DNA of 64,000 nucleotides, from assembly GCA_003956705.1 (NCBI GenBank), contig QZCP01000201.1, positions 68,915-132,914 of the forward strand, read 5' to 3'. Within the stretch, counting starts at the first letter, position 1. Each line of letters starts with the position of its first letter. Both the position numbers and the translations under genes were made by a program. Of the stretch, positions 37,331 to 49,360 are shown piece by piece. The notes under the pieces were generated by a model that saw nothing but the letters and a program-made list of their open reading frames with translations, was not told where the DNA came from and ran no database searches. This stretch comes from Brevipalpus yothersi (taxonomy: Eukaryota; Arthropoda; Arachnida; Trombidiformes; Tenuipalpidae).

Positions 37331-39047
37331 GATGATGATGGTATATGAGTGAGTATGTTAGTTAGTTAGTGAGACAGAGAGATAGAGAGTGAGAATAGAG
37401 GAAGAGAGAGAGAGAGAAGAGAAGAGAAAAAGTTCAGTGGTTGATAGTGTTGATGAGCCAAGTGACAGCTGGAAATGCTGGAGAGAATGTAACAATACGC
37501 TGAGATGAGGTAAAATGTAGTGAATTCTGTTGGATAAATAGTTATATTTCAAACCTAATGCATTCTAATCGAGAGCAATGGACTATCACACAAGTACACA
37601 CATAGAACTGTAGGAAGGTAGAGAGAGAGAGAGAGAATGCTAACAAGAGCCGTCAACTGTTAATGAGTATATAAATATTCTCTTAATAAGGGAAAAATTT
37701 AAGTAATTATTTGGAAACATCTGTCTAGGAGAACACCATCAGTTCAATCGAAATTTAACTTTCGACATTTTCCGTTACTTTCATGTCAACAACCAGTGAC
37801 GAAAGTTTACTAGAGCGCCTGCTCATTGTTCTAAGATCTTGTACATACTCGAACTCTCGAGTTCGAATTTTCATAGAGAGAGAAAGCGACCTCTTCTACC
37901 ATAGCTATTATGGTTGGCAATTTTTCACATGTACAGTCATTACGAAGCCGGAAAATGACTAAAACTCGATCCATATGATCACTACTACTATTGACCTCCC
38001 TCCGCCAAAAAAAACTCATCGTCAAATGTTTGAGAATTTTGCATCTATCAAATAACATTGAGAAGGCTTTGTTATGTGTGTGCATATAATGAATATATTT
38101 GCTGTGTGAGGCAAAAAAGGATCTTCTCCAACCTTGGAAACTTGAAACTCTCTTCACAACCCTCTCGACTCTTGAGAGATTCCCGAACCAAGATATCTCT
38201 GTAGCTTGATAATGGAAAAATAATCGAGAAGAGGTGAAAAGGAATCAGCAAAGAGGCATAGAGAATGTCTAAAAGAATATTAGAGCAAGAAAATAAGAGG
38301 GACATAGAGAAAGAAAACTTAAGACAAGCAAGAAAGAAAGGAGAGCGAAAAAAAGATGTTAGACTGCAAACTTATTTTACGATTGCCTTTTACGATCATT
38401 TTCACATAGACCAACTAATAATAGCCTCAAGTCCGTCCGTCAGGAACCGGTAAATTTTATCACCTTCCGTCTGGACATGGAAGCCCTTCCTTCTGACCAG
38501 ACTGGCCGGGCCGATAAGTGGCCCAGTACATGAGTGGGATGAAGATGGATGGATGGAAAGGATGTGTGGCAAAAGGATTGATGGTGTAATGGGGTAACGG
38601 TGATGATGATGGTTAAGAAAAAAAGGATGAATCCAGGTTGATGTGGTTACCATCACTAGATGGTGATGTTGATTGGGTATTGTAAGCGCTGGCGCTGGCG
38701 CGATTGTATGAGACTCATACAATGTACTATGATTTTCGCTATCCACGAGAAAAGTGTGTAAGATGAAAAACATAAACATTGAATAGAAAAATGAACTCTC
38801 TCTCTCGTTGTAGAGTTGACAACAATTAAGATTATTAAATTATTGTCAATATTCACTTGTTATACGATAAAAGTGATTCACAATATTGATTGTGTAGTGA
38901 TTGTGGGTAATAATTGATATTTAATTGAGTGGACAAATTTTGGAAGAGGAGAGAGAAGAGAGAGAGAGAGGTGAGTGAAGAAGAGGAAACAAAATTGTAA
39001 GTGTTATTATTATTAAGTGTGTGTTTGTGTATGTATGTTAAGTGAAT
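37331..39047. promoter_or_regulatory. Divergent spacer between SGSM3 and the TMEM131-like gene
   Basis: About 1.7 kb between two divergent genes. It contains GA-rich runs (37378-37435, 37620-37640, 38945-38975) and a small GC-rich GGCGCTGGCGCG patch near 38690. No coding exon for the missing TMEM131 ectodomain could be found here on the plus strand. Confidence 0.45.
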
Positions 39048-41729
39048 ATGTTTTTCAAAGTTTTACTCGCCTCATGTGCACCAGTAATACCACGGCCTCA
39101 ATGGGAAAGTGTTTTGTACTACACATTGGTTGTTTTCGCATTCAGTTTAATTGTATTGGCCATTGTGTTAGCATATTTTGACGCTGCACGCATACTTGAT
39201 CAAACATTTTATCCAGCCATCACAATAGTAACACTTTCCAAGACACCTGTATCTAGTAGTAGTGATAATTGTGATGGTAAAGAGGGTAATCTTCATCAAC
39301 ATGTTGAAAAAATTTCACTACTTCGATCACTTCGTTCATCCAATATAGATAAGGAGGAAGGTGGTCGAGTGAAAAATAGTGAATCAAAGGGATCAAATCA
39401 TCATCACAATAATGTCAAGTGTGGAAAGAAAAATCATAATAATAATTCGTCAAGTACTTCGTCGAATAAAGATTCTATTAGTACCAAAAAAAGAAAAGGA
39501 ACTGCTAATGGTACCCTGAATCATCACCATCAACAGCAACAACAGCAACATCATCCGGATGATTCAAGTATATCTGATAAGAAGGATCGTAATTTGATTC
39601 ATGGTACAACACATTCATGGGCATCATATTTAAGAAGGAAATTTGTTCGACGCAATTCATCTGGTTCCGATGAAAGTAATGTTCGTACTGGTAATAATAA
39701 CGGTTGTAGCGGGTCCGTTAATAATGGTAAAGATAAACAGCGATCATCATCCAATTCCAATGTATCGACAACTACAAGCACACAAGTGGCAACAAATGGT
39801 AGCAGTAATCGTAGAAAAGAGGATCTTAATCATCATTCTCGTGAAAAATCTGACTCTACCGCATCCATTAGTAGTGTAAATACTAATAATAAGAAAAAAA
39901 TGACCAAATCATGTTTATCAACATCTTCTTCGGACCCTGGCTCTCTAACACGATCATCCGTACCACCACCGCCATTGCCCGATTTTCCTCCAGTTTTTGA
40001 TGAAGATAAGCTTAAAAATCGTCTCAAATCGCCATCATTATCTTCTACTACAAGTACCAATAATTCTGCATCTTCTTCTACTTCTTCTGCATCCAAAACC
40101 AAGAAGAACACTAAAAACAGTGCGCCCACCGGCAGTAATAATCATCATACCGTCCTTGCTGCGGCGCCATCTCATACTGTTGGCACTGTTCAGGGAGAAA
40201 TGAATGTTGTATCGAACGGTAATAGTAGTAGTAGCAGTAGTAGTAATGGCAGTAATAGTAATATTTGTAACAACAACAAATCGGTGGTGAAAGTAGGAAA
40301 GCCAAATAAAAAGAGCAAAAAATCCCAGGGGCCTTCAAAAGAGTCAAACAGGAGCGATGGTGCAGAAGCATTCGATTCTTGGTCCATTTCCAGCAATAGT
40401 GGTGGTGAAAAAGTATCACTTGAAACATCACAAATTTGGGATTCACCGATCACCATGTTCGATACGGAAAAAGCAATGAGTGAATTGGTTAAGCAAACGG
40501 AAGCATTTGCTTACCAAAAAGATATTAGACAAGATTTTGCTGTTAATTCTGATGATATCATCAATGGTGGTGATTGGAAAAATGAATCAGATCCATTTCA
40601 TGATTTCATTGACTCGGAAGTTGCATTCAACTATAATCATCTGGATCGTATGAATCATCATCATCATCAATCTAATAGATATGATGTTAAATTGAATGGT
40701 ACCGATTTGTGGGATTCTCCGGATAGTCTATGGTCAACTGATCACCAGCAACGACAACAAAGTTCGCCCACAACAGTAACAGCAACAACCACAACATCAA
40801 CCACGATGAATTCTTTTGGCTCCTCGATGTTTGACACTTATGTTCCTCCAACATCCACACACATAAGCCAATCTTCATTCAATAGTATTACCAGCAACAA
40901 TACCGCTGATAAAATATTGAATGATCATTCTCCAATAGTTACTTCTTCTGCAGTGACCGATGCTTTACTAGACAAACAAATTAGCTTACAAAGCAATTGC
41001 CGGCATAACTGGATTACCCAACACTCATCACTGAGTGTTCTGGATAATTCACCATTTTTTGTGTCTTCGAATCATCATGATCAAAGCGTTCTATCCCGAT
41101 CGCGATTACAAGAATGGACTCGTTCCATTCAATCATTGGACACTGCCAACTCTGACCCAATGTCTTTTTTGGAGCCATCTCCGTCTTCTCCAAATTGGTC
41201 TCCATCATCTTCTGTGGGTGCATTTTCACCTTCTTTTAGTAAAAGTTCCGTGAAACCACCATCAGTCATATCTCCTCCAATATCCAGTAATACATCAATC
41301 GACTCTAGTCTTATTTGGAGAGATAATGATACAACTGAAATTGGAAGTGAAACTCAAGATCGAGAATGGAATAACGATGCTTGGTCCTATGTAGTCGCCC
41401 CAAGAAGTCGTCTTAAAGAGCAAGATGGTCTTATTCAATTAGACAATGGCGATTCGAATACTTATAATGATGATAATCTAACTCACTCATCAAATTTCCG
41501 TCTTTTTGGTTCCTCACCATGGAATCCAATAACAACGGTTAACTCATCAGCAGACAATGCGATCGCATCAAATTCTGCTTCTAAAATTGCGGACTCAAAT
41601 ACGAAAGTTCCCGTATCAGGTGCCTCTGCTACCTGGTCCCAAAATTTGTTGAATCATCCAATTGTTTCTAAAAGCCCTCAAGTTGGCATAAAGAATGAAA
41701 ACGGGGATATCCCCATAAATAAAAAGTGA
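39048..41729 (+). CDS. TMEM131: TMEM131-like protein: membrane helix and cytoplasmic tail only
   Basis: One long exon, about 893 residues from the first ATG (39048). The N-terminus reads SCAPVIPRPQWE and then a membrane helix (LYYTLVVFAFSLIVLAIVLA) ending YFDAARIL. This is the wording at the transmembrane segment of TMEM131/TMEM131L, a factor for collagen secretion that binds procollagen through its luminal part and TRAPP through its cytoplasmic tail. The rest is a long low-complexity tail rich in Ser, Asn, His and Thr, with repeated short W-containing motifs such as IWDSP, LWDSPDSLW and SSPWNP that resemble the conserved tail. What is missing is the roughly 1000-residue luminal ectodomain. 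A possible acceptor (TTAAG, ending 39042) lies just upstream, so an upstream exon could exist, but no such exons are visible before SGSM3. Either a truncated paralogue or a gene whose first part lies elsewhere. Confidence 0.7.
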   Translation: MFFKVLLASCAPVIPRPQWESVLYYTLVVFAFSLIVLAIVLAYFDAARILDQTFYPAITIVTLSKTPVSSSSDNCDGKEGNLHQHVEKISLLRSLRSSNIDKEEGGRVKNSESKGSNHHHNNVKCGKKNHNNNSSSTSSNKDSISTKKRKGTANGTLNHHHQQQQQQHHPDDSSISDKKDRNLIHGTTHSWASYLRRKFVRRNSSGSDESNVRTGNNNGCSGSVNNGKDKQRSSSNSNVSTTTSTQVATNGSSNRRKEDLNHHSREKSDSTASISSVNTNNKKKMTKSCLSTSSSDPGSLTRSSVPPPPLPDFPPVFDEDKLKNRLKSPSLSSTTSTNNSASSSTSSASKTKKNTKNSAPTGSNNHHTVLAAAPSHTVGTVQGEMNVVSNGNSSSSSSSNGSNSNICNNNKSVVKVGKPNKKSKKSQGPSKESNRSDGAEAFDSWSISSNSGGEKVSLETSQIWDSPITMFDTEKAMSELVKQTEAFAYQKDIRQDFAVNSDDIINGGDWKNESDPFHDFIDSEVAFNYNHLDRMNHHHHQSNRYDVKLNGTDLWDSPDSLWSTDHQQRQQSSPTTVTATTTTSTTMNSFGSSMFDTYVPPTSTHISQSSFNSITSNNTADKILNDHSPIVTSSAVTDALLDKQISLQSNCRHNWITQHSSLSVLDNSPFFVSSNHHDQSVLSRSRLQEWTRSIQSLDTANSDPMSFLEPSPSSPNWSPSSSVGAFSPSFSKSSVKPPSVISPPISSNTSIDSSLIWRDNDTTEIGSETQDREWNNDAWSYVVAPRSRLKEQDGLIQLDNGDSNTYNDDNLTHSSNFRLFGSSPWNPITTVNSSADNAIASNSASKIADSNTKVPVSGASATWSQNLLNHPIVSKSPQVGIKNENGDIPINKK

Positions 41730-42138
41730 TACAAAAAAAATTTTTCTCTCTCTCTTTCCATGTGTTCACACATTTTTGTTTACTTCAACAAACATACACA
41801 CACATGCACACACTTATGATAACGAATTTTTTTATTTTCAAGAGCATGTTACTTTGGAGATAACTTTCTCTCTCTCTCACTTTCAATTGATCTGATTAGT
41901 TACATAACCTTGTGTAAGAGTGTGATTGTGATGCTAGATCAGCTATCTTTAGGTGAATCTTGAAGCTGATTTGGGAACAAAAATTTTCACGTAAGTACAT
42001 TTTTGATGATGATTATTTTTGAAACAATATATTGACATAAATTGATTCTGGGCATTTTCCGTGGGAAATTTCGTCAGCATTAAGAGAATGAAGAAGAGGA
42101 GGAGGAAGAAAATAAGAGGGTATGGGATTGACAGCAAA

Positions 42139-44758
42139 TCAATACCAGATTGAACGCAATCTATACATTCTAGCATCAATTATTTTGCCTTGCCCAGGAC
42201 CAAGGGACACATGGAAATGATTGAACATGGAAGCTGGAAAACTTTGTACCGTAAATGATGTGAGACCTTTATCGAAAAATATTTCCGTTATACTTGCATC
42301 ATGAAAAATGTCGATAACAACTTTCTTATCTTTCACTACACGTTGTCCGATTATTTTCTTGCAGAAATTGGGTGATATCGTGTGTCCTGATTTCGAACGA
42401 TCTATGCTGATTTGTCCATTGTGATCCATCAGTATGACCATTGATTCACCGGCATGATTACTGATCGTAATATTAAGTGAGTTGTCCAAGATCAATTCCA
42501 CTTCTGCTTGCCACTGTTCAACATCAGTGGCAACATTAATAGTATGCAAATTTTGCAGACCACTTGTAACGTTTGTGGGGGCATTCGGTTGCGGACCAAT
42601 TTCGAAAATTGTCGAATATCGAAGACTGTTAATTTCTTCAATCGGAAATGATCTGAGTCGATACTCTTCACCATTGACTTTGACCAGATGGAGGGTTCGA
42701 GGAATGGTCATCTGACCTCTCCATGTTGTGGTGGGTGTCTCTCGTCCATAATCCCAATTACTTGCCCATCCAATGAACACAGGATCTGGCTTGGGAGTGT
42801 TCTCGAATGTTACACCAGCATAATTATCAGGACCCATATCGAGCCACATTATTTTATTCGGTGGATTGAGATTGGTGAATGTTGTGCCATCAAAGTTACC
42901 CACAAAATATTGGGTTACAGATCCCACAATAGGACCACCTGGATTAATGCTCACAAAGAGGATCCACAACTTTTTGCCATCAACTTCGAATGGTATCAAG
43001 TCTGGACATTCCCAAATACCTTCACCAGCGATACCGTGACTGCCTTGCGGTGGATTGGCACCAAAAGAGCTCATTAATTGCCAATTTTTCATATCATTTG
43101 ATCGATAAAATCGAATCTCATCACTAGCCGCAAGTGAGACCATAAATCCGTTCTCATGATGTCGAGCTTTTGGGTCTCGAAAATCTTTGATTTTGGGATC
43201 CTCAGTCAAAACTGGATTACCTTCGTAACGTTGATAAGTTCGGCCAAGATCATTGCTATACCAAATGTGTTGACTTTCGTTACCATACTGTGCTTGAGGT
43301 TCATCTCGAACGTCACGAGTAAACATAGCGATAAGAACATTTTTATCATCAGATTGCTGTGCCAAGGTGAAAGATTGATTAGTTTTAACGAAAATTAATG
43401 TTCTCAAATCTTTTTTTTCGAAAATTGAAATAAAAATATTCAACTGTAACAAAAATTCTACAACCAATCGAGGGTTATCAATAGAAATTTTTGGTTAAAG
43501 TTTCTGGTTTGATTATCTTCCTGGTTAAAGAGATTTCTGCTATTCTCTGAAACATTCACTTAGGTCATGTAATGCTTAGATGATATTTTTTTCCAATCAA
43601 ATGAATGCTTTGCTCAAAATGTAACTTTTATAGTTCGAATTCAATTTTGGATCAGTTTCATTTTCCCTCTTTTTCATTGATGGATCAGACAATCTCACTG
43701 AATGGTTAATTTTTTCGCCACACTAGGTTAGTGGGATGGATCACTGTGTAAATATTTACCAATTGTTAATGCCAATCAATTGATGGTAAAAACTTCTCTC
43801 AATCCTTATCTGACCTTGTCAAATGATCATGACGATAATAATGATAGTCGCTAGAAGAGTTTTTCTGTGAGTTCTTCACTTGATGGCAAGATATATATAA
43901 CATAACTTCTTGACAACTTTTGCCCGAGACTTTTTTCTAGGGAAGACAAATGACAACCCTCAAGAGCTCTAGCAATTTAAATCTACCATAAGAGCTAATT
44001 TTTTTTCGTCTCACTTTATTGCTGTTGAATAAGTTTTCTTTTGTTTTTGAAACTTGTTCAAATATTCGAGGGCTTTTTCCATACAAACTCAGCAGCACAT
44101 ACATGCACGCATACATTTTCTCATGTCTAGGCGCTCAACAATCAGTCAAGTGATCAACTTCCCTCAATTAGAATCATATGATGACAATATCTGTGCAAAT
44201 ATCAATTCAACCACAACACACGAGTTAATCAAAAATGAAACTTCGCTACTGTTTAGCTGATGGAAATCATATTGATTGACAAAATGCTTACTTGAAATCC
44301 GGTTACATTGTGTTCATCAATGACCACAGATCCGGAGAACACAGTACCTTCCTCATTTGGATACAGAGCAATCGGCAAATCTTGCCAATGAATTAAATCT
44401 CGACTTACACTGAAAAGCAATCGAAAAGAAGGGAAAGAAGAATAGCAAATGTATTAACAGCATGAGATTGAAAAGTGATACGAACTTTGCTAATAAGAAT
44501 AGTGGGATTATTTTTGATCAATCAATTTACTCACGTGTGGCCCCAATGTGGTGCACCATTAACGGTACTATTGGGATTGTATTGATAATATAGATGATAT
44601 TCACCGTTTTTTGGATCATAGACCATACCATTCGGATCGTTCATCCATCCGAATGGTGGTGAAAAATGATATTGTGGCCGATATTGTTCTTTACGATCAG
44701 TAGCATGGGCAACATGTCCGACAATCATGAGTGTTCGAACTAATAGGAAAATAAACAT
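42139..44758 (-). CDS. Secreted glycoside hydrolase family 32 (beta-fructofuranosidase/levanase-like)
   Basis: Hydrolyses fructose-containing sugars such as sucrose or fructans. Three minus-strand exons, 44535-44758, 44292-44409 and 42139-43356, join in frame to 519 residues. A leader (MFIFLLVRTLMIVGHVAHA) predicts secretion. The three GH32 catalytic carboxylates are all present: WMNDPNG with nucleophile Asp41, FRDP with Asp175, and ECP with acid/base Glu230. A C-terminal beta-sandwich follows, with DHNGQISIDRSKSG and FFDKGLTSFTVQSFPAS-like strands. GH32 is common in bacteria, fungi and plants but rare in animals. Reported animal cases (some mites, Lepidoptera, beetles) are attributed to lateral transfer from bacteria. 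Two spliceosomal introns and conserved animal genes nearby argue that it is part of the host genome and not contamination. The first in-frame ATG is used; the longer frame begins with GTG. Confidence 0.93.
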
Positions 44759-45106
44759 GATCACCTTTATCTACACAATTAGATTTCAAGAGCAATTCAC
44801 TATAACATGAACTTGAACTCAACAATCCATACAGTTTGAATGATGCTCTGATCCTTCCATGAGAGTAGTTGTATAACTTTTTTTTGTTATCAACTGTCTC
44901 CCTTTTTACCTATCTATCATGTGCCATCATCATTACGATTTCAAATCGAAACCACCCACCAAAGCACATAGTTTGTGGAGAGGATTTGATCAATTGATTG
45001 TGTTGGTTAACAAAGGAGCTAGCGCTTACAGTCAAACATACATAATTGGTAGCGATATTTCCGATATTTTTTAATATTTCCGTTATTAAATAGGCACTCA
45101 ATTGCG

Positions 45107-45440
45107 ATGACTAAGGCTCAATTTAGTATCATTATCGAGATTGATCGGAAATCTGGGTTCGGTATTGGTCCAGGTAGCTCTCACCAGGCTGACACAATTA
45201 GTTCTCGCTATATCGGTGGATTACCTGATGAATATCTGCAAGGGTTCAGTGAACTACTTGGTTTACCTTTGACCGATTATGCTGGCTGTAGAGCTGTTGC
45301 AAAAATCGAAAACTTGGAGCCTACTCAACATTTTAAACAAATATGTAGTTTCCAAATTTGGCGATATTCGTTAAGGAAACGGAGAATCAATTATTCTCTA
45401 AACATAGTGCAGATGATTAGAAGCTTTCATAGTGCAGGTA
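45107..45440 (+). pseudogene. Laminin-G-like domain fragment
   Basis: An open frame of about 112 residues whose centre (SSRYIGGLPDEYLQGFSELL, then LPLTDYAGCRAVAKI) resembles the C-terminal half of a laminin G domain, the GG(L/V)P..Y......F.GC pattern. No complete LG domain is present and the sequence runs into a possible donor near 45438. It does not splice in frame with the laminin-like gene 100 bases downstream. I read it as a leftover LG exon or fragment, possibly from an ancestral laminin alpha gene related to the neighbour. It could also be a noncoding or 5'-UTR exon of that gene. Confidence 0.4.
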
Positions 45441-45537
45441 TTTGATTTAACTTCTCTCGATTCTCGTTTCTTTTCAAAATTGATCATTTTTTATCTTCAG
45501 ATTTTAAGAAAATTTTTCTCTCGAATTTCATACCTAA

Positions 45538-48484
45538 ATGTTATCATCAATGCTGATTTCATTCTTTTTATTGTATTTCATCACCGAAATTAACGGAAAA
45601 GCTTCAATAACCTCTGTGGAAAAATGCCAACTGCATAAATGTGAAAAAAATGGTACCATCAATTCTCTGGACACGTGCGATGAATTGGGACAGTGTTTAT
45701 GCCGTGAGTCTGTATCCGGGACTGATTGTGCTGAGTGTCAACCAGGAACATTCAATTTACAAGTTGACAATTACTTTGGATGCCAAGATTGTGGGTGTGA
45801 TGTTGGAGGATCTAATGATCCAGCCAAGTGTACATTATACGGTACCTGCTTCTGTAAGCAGCATATTCATGGTCAACGTTGTGATCAAGTTGGCCAAGCT
45901 CATTATGTCCCATCTCTTTACCAGCACAAATTCGAACTGGAAGATGGTTACACAACCTCTAACTCATCTATTGAATTCGGTCATGATGAAGGTATTTTTC
46001 CTGGGTACTCTTGGAGAGGTTATGCTGATTTTTCGGATTACCAACAAGTTTTGATCAACATTTCCATTCACTCAATTCCACGTCAACTTCGAAGCTCTTT
46101 CTTCAAGGTGGTCCTAGCTTATCACAATCTTGGTCAAGAAGCGGTTGCTGCGGTTTTAAATTTCAATCGACAATCTAAAAATGACACTCAAGAAATTATA
46201 TTCGAATTCCCACCCACTAGTGCTCCAAAAAAATATATAATACACCAAGATAAAAATCCTCTATTTCTAACTCTGATGGAAGAACCATGGATCGTTTCTT
46301 TGAGAGTATTTGGACATCTCCTGGTAGATTATATGGTTTTAATACCTCGAACCTTCTATGAGGCTACTATTCTGAAAGAAGCAGTCCGTTCACCTTGTAC
46401 CATGAAGTCCAAGCCACATAAGCTGTGCAAACATTATGGGTTCCCGAAACTGCCTGCAACTGCCATCAGTCTTAATCTCAAGCGAGTTGGTGAAATCGGT
46501 TCAATGGGGCTGAATATTGATGATTTCAGTCAAATCGAGTGGTATCCAGTGACCACTAGTCCCCAACAAAAATATTTCACAATGAGAAAAGGCGAATATG
46601 TTCTCATGATCCACTATATTTATCAACCAGCTGATCAACCACTAAGAACAGTGAAAAGAGCAGAATTGGCTGAACTAAATTTCAATGTTATCTCTTCAAC
46701 TGCATCTGTATCTGTTCCTGTTGATTTACCCAAATGTTCATTCACTTTCAAGTGTAGACATGTACTGATTGATGCGAAATCAGCTCCGATTGAATTTGAT
46801 CTTGATGATGGTAGGGCTGTAGTTGTTTATAAGCTCAGCAGAACAATGGAAAATGCTACAATTGAAATTACAGATTTTATCTTCATTCCAATATCTGAAT
46901 GGAACATTGACTTAGTTAAGCCAACTTTGATATGTATCATGCGAAATTTCACTTGTCGAAATTCTTCCTACAGCCAAGCAAACAATCTGAACCTGAATCA
47001 ACCTGAAGAGCTGCTCTTGCAAGATCGAGCTGGTGAATTTATTGAGGAGTGTGCTGGAGATGCTTTCTACATAGATGGAAATTCGAGTGAATTCTGTAGA
47101 AAATCGGCATTCTCGATATCTGCTCATCATAATAATGGAGCTATTTATTGCAAGTGTAATTCTTCGGGCTCAATTGATTACAAATGTAAGTAATCTAACG
47201 TAGTTCATATCACCTTAGACGAGGATATATACCAGATTTGACATTCAATTTCATTTCCAGGTGATACAGAAGGAGGTCAATGTCCTTGCAAGCCGAATGT
47301 AATCGGACGTGATTGTAGGGCATGTAAAACTGGGTATCGTGGTTTTCCCAATTGTGAGCTGTGTAACTGCCCTGAGAATGCTGCATACTGTGATAAGACA
47401 ACTGGTAATTATCAGAGATGATTTACGATGGAGCTTAACACTTCTCCTCTAAATTTTTGCAAGGTGAATGCGTTTGCCCAATGAATGTTGTTGGAGCAAA
47501 TTGTGATCGATGTGCACCAGACTTTTTCGGTTATGATCCTATCTCTGGCTGTGAAGAGTGTCGATGTAATGCTGCTGGTGTTCGAAATGGTAAGCGAAAA
47601 ATTTTCATGAATAAATAGCTCTTTTTTGATATTTTCAATTCGCAAATTCATCAGAATACCAGTTACCGAATTTTTCACCCTTTCACTGGTTCATATTAGT
47701 AATAGAATCATTTCTCTTCTTCCAGGTAACTTCCAATGTGATCTTACAACTGGTCAATGTGATTGTGCCAGTTCGTATGGCGGGTTACGATGTGATCGAT
47801 GTGTGGCTGAACACTCTTCGTTCCCAAATTGCCATCAATGCGCTCCAGGCTACCACAGAAGTCCATCAGTAATAGTTGGTGAGTTTTATTCCTCAAATGG
47901 TATCCTACGTTGTGTCAATGCATCGTGTACCAATTTCATTTCCAAAATTTTACTCTCAATTTTCAGGTGAAAGGACTCGATTGACATCTCTGGGTGGAAC
48001 ATCTCTCGGCCTATGCATACCGTGTGAATGTAATGGTCATTCGAGAGAATGTGATCCAAACACTGGAAAATGTTCCAATTGTAGAAATAATACTTCAGGA
48101 GATCACTGCGAAAAATGTTCATCAGGATACTTCAGAGATGCCACCAAAGGACCACTGGAAGATTGTGTCATTTGTCCATGTCCAGTACCATTGGTTAGCA
48201 ATAATTTTGCTGAAGCATGTGAGGAAAGAAAAGTTGATACTCCGACCGGATCGATTATTGAGTTCCTCTGTTTCTGTATGCCTGAATATACTGGTTCTCA
48301 TTGTGAATTTTGTGATGCTGGTTTTCACGGTAATCCAAGAGCTCAAGGAGATTATTGCAAACCTCGTGAATCTAATAGTAATATCGATTCCAAAGGCCCT
48401 ACGAGCTGGATCATTGGAGGGATTTTTATTTTTGTTACAGCTCTTTTATTGATTGGAATACTCTGTTTTAAATTTAAAAATTAA
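45538..48484 (+). CDS. Laminin-alpha-like protein with C-terminal membrane helix
   Basis: Five exons, 45538-47185, 47261-47404, 47464-47589, 47726-47878 and 47967-48484, all phase-1 joins, give 862 residues. Order: signal peptide (ISFFLLYFITEING), two laminin EGF-like (LE) modules (about 29-115), and a long region (about 120-540) like the domain IV/L4b segment of laminin alpha chains. That region shows FELEDGY, PGYSWRGYADFS and VDYMVLIPRTFYEA, then a repeat-like second half ending EFCRKSAFSISAHHNNGA. Several LE modules follow with GGQCPCKPNVIGRDC, GYRGFPNCELCNC and CECNGHSRECDPNTGKCSNC. A single membrane helix (WIIGGIFIFVTALLLIGIL) and a very short CFKFKN tail close it. There is no LN domain, coiled coil or LG module, so it cannot assemble as a laminin trimer. 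It looks like the middle of a laminin alpha chain re-used as a membrane-tethered protein. Function unknown. Confidence 0.85.
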
Positions 48485-49089
48485 AAAACTAGATTTTTTG
48501 ACTTTCCATGAGAAAAAATGAACCAATGTTATATCAGATAGCTCAGCTACCAGAATTTCTTTGGGAATTTCAATGTCAAAATCAGATTCTATATCATCTT
48601 GTCTCACTCTTGCCAAGAATTTGAATATTAAAAAAGTTTAGCAAATCGAATTATATCTAGAATTGGAACAAAAAAAACTCAGTAGTATAGCGCTCTTGCG
48701 CAAGTCTATGGAGTTTTTCAAACCTATCTATTCCTGCTGTACTTCATCATGAATATTTCGAATTTAAATCATCAGATTTTTTCCAAAATTTTTTCACTGA
48801 TTGTTGGAAGCTTCAAATATGAGACCGAATTTTTTCAAATTTTTTGAGCAACCAGTTCATCAAATTTCAGAAATCGAAGAAAATTTGACAAAATAATCAG
48901 CTAACATTGGCAATACATGAGAAGGGTACAACTTTTTCGAAAAATTCTAGGTCTATGAATCCTCAAAGAATTTCTTTTGAATCAATTGTCTGACTATTTT
49001 GACCCTCCATATTAACAATTGAATAATACAAAAGAGCCTGAAAAGGCTGTCTTCGCTGGAAAGTAATAGCTCCAAAATTTTCCAGATTT
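48485..49089. other. 3' flank of the laminin-like gene
   Basis: AT-rich spacer; nothing supported. Confidence 0.5.
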
Positions 49090-49345
49090 TCATGCTCACA
49101 GGCTATATTGATGATAAACAATAACCATAGATCCATTCAGACAGGGGCGAAATCTTCACTGCTAAATTGCCAATATTCACCATCAACTAAAACCTCAATA
49201 AAATACTACAAATAAAACCTCAGATGCGATTCACCACTATTAGGTGAGCATGTTCGTTTACTGAAACAAGTGTCTAATTTTCTCAACAGCGCGTATGAAA
49301 CAGGACCACATGCATATTTTGGTAGTCTATTTTCACCAATTCCTT
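49090..49345 (-). pseudogene. N-terminal remnant of a PSI-receptor-like gene
   Basis: On the minus strand this stretch matches the start region of the gene at 49361-51121 (compare plus-strand ATATTCACCATCAACTAAAA here with the similar run near 50980) and is closer still to 54030-54250. It has no usable open frame. It lies immediately beyond the stop of the intact gene, so it is a broken extra copy, not its 3' end. Confidence 0.7.
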
Positions 49346-49360
49346 TGCTCTGTGACTGGA

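Noticed and set aside
39833..40456. Antisense frames within the TMEM131-like exon
   Set aside because: They are shadows of the Ser/Asn codon runs on the plus strand and have no domain of their own.
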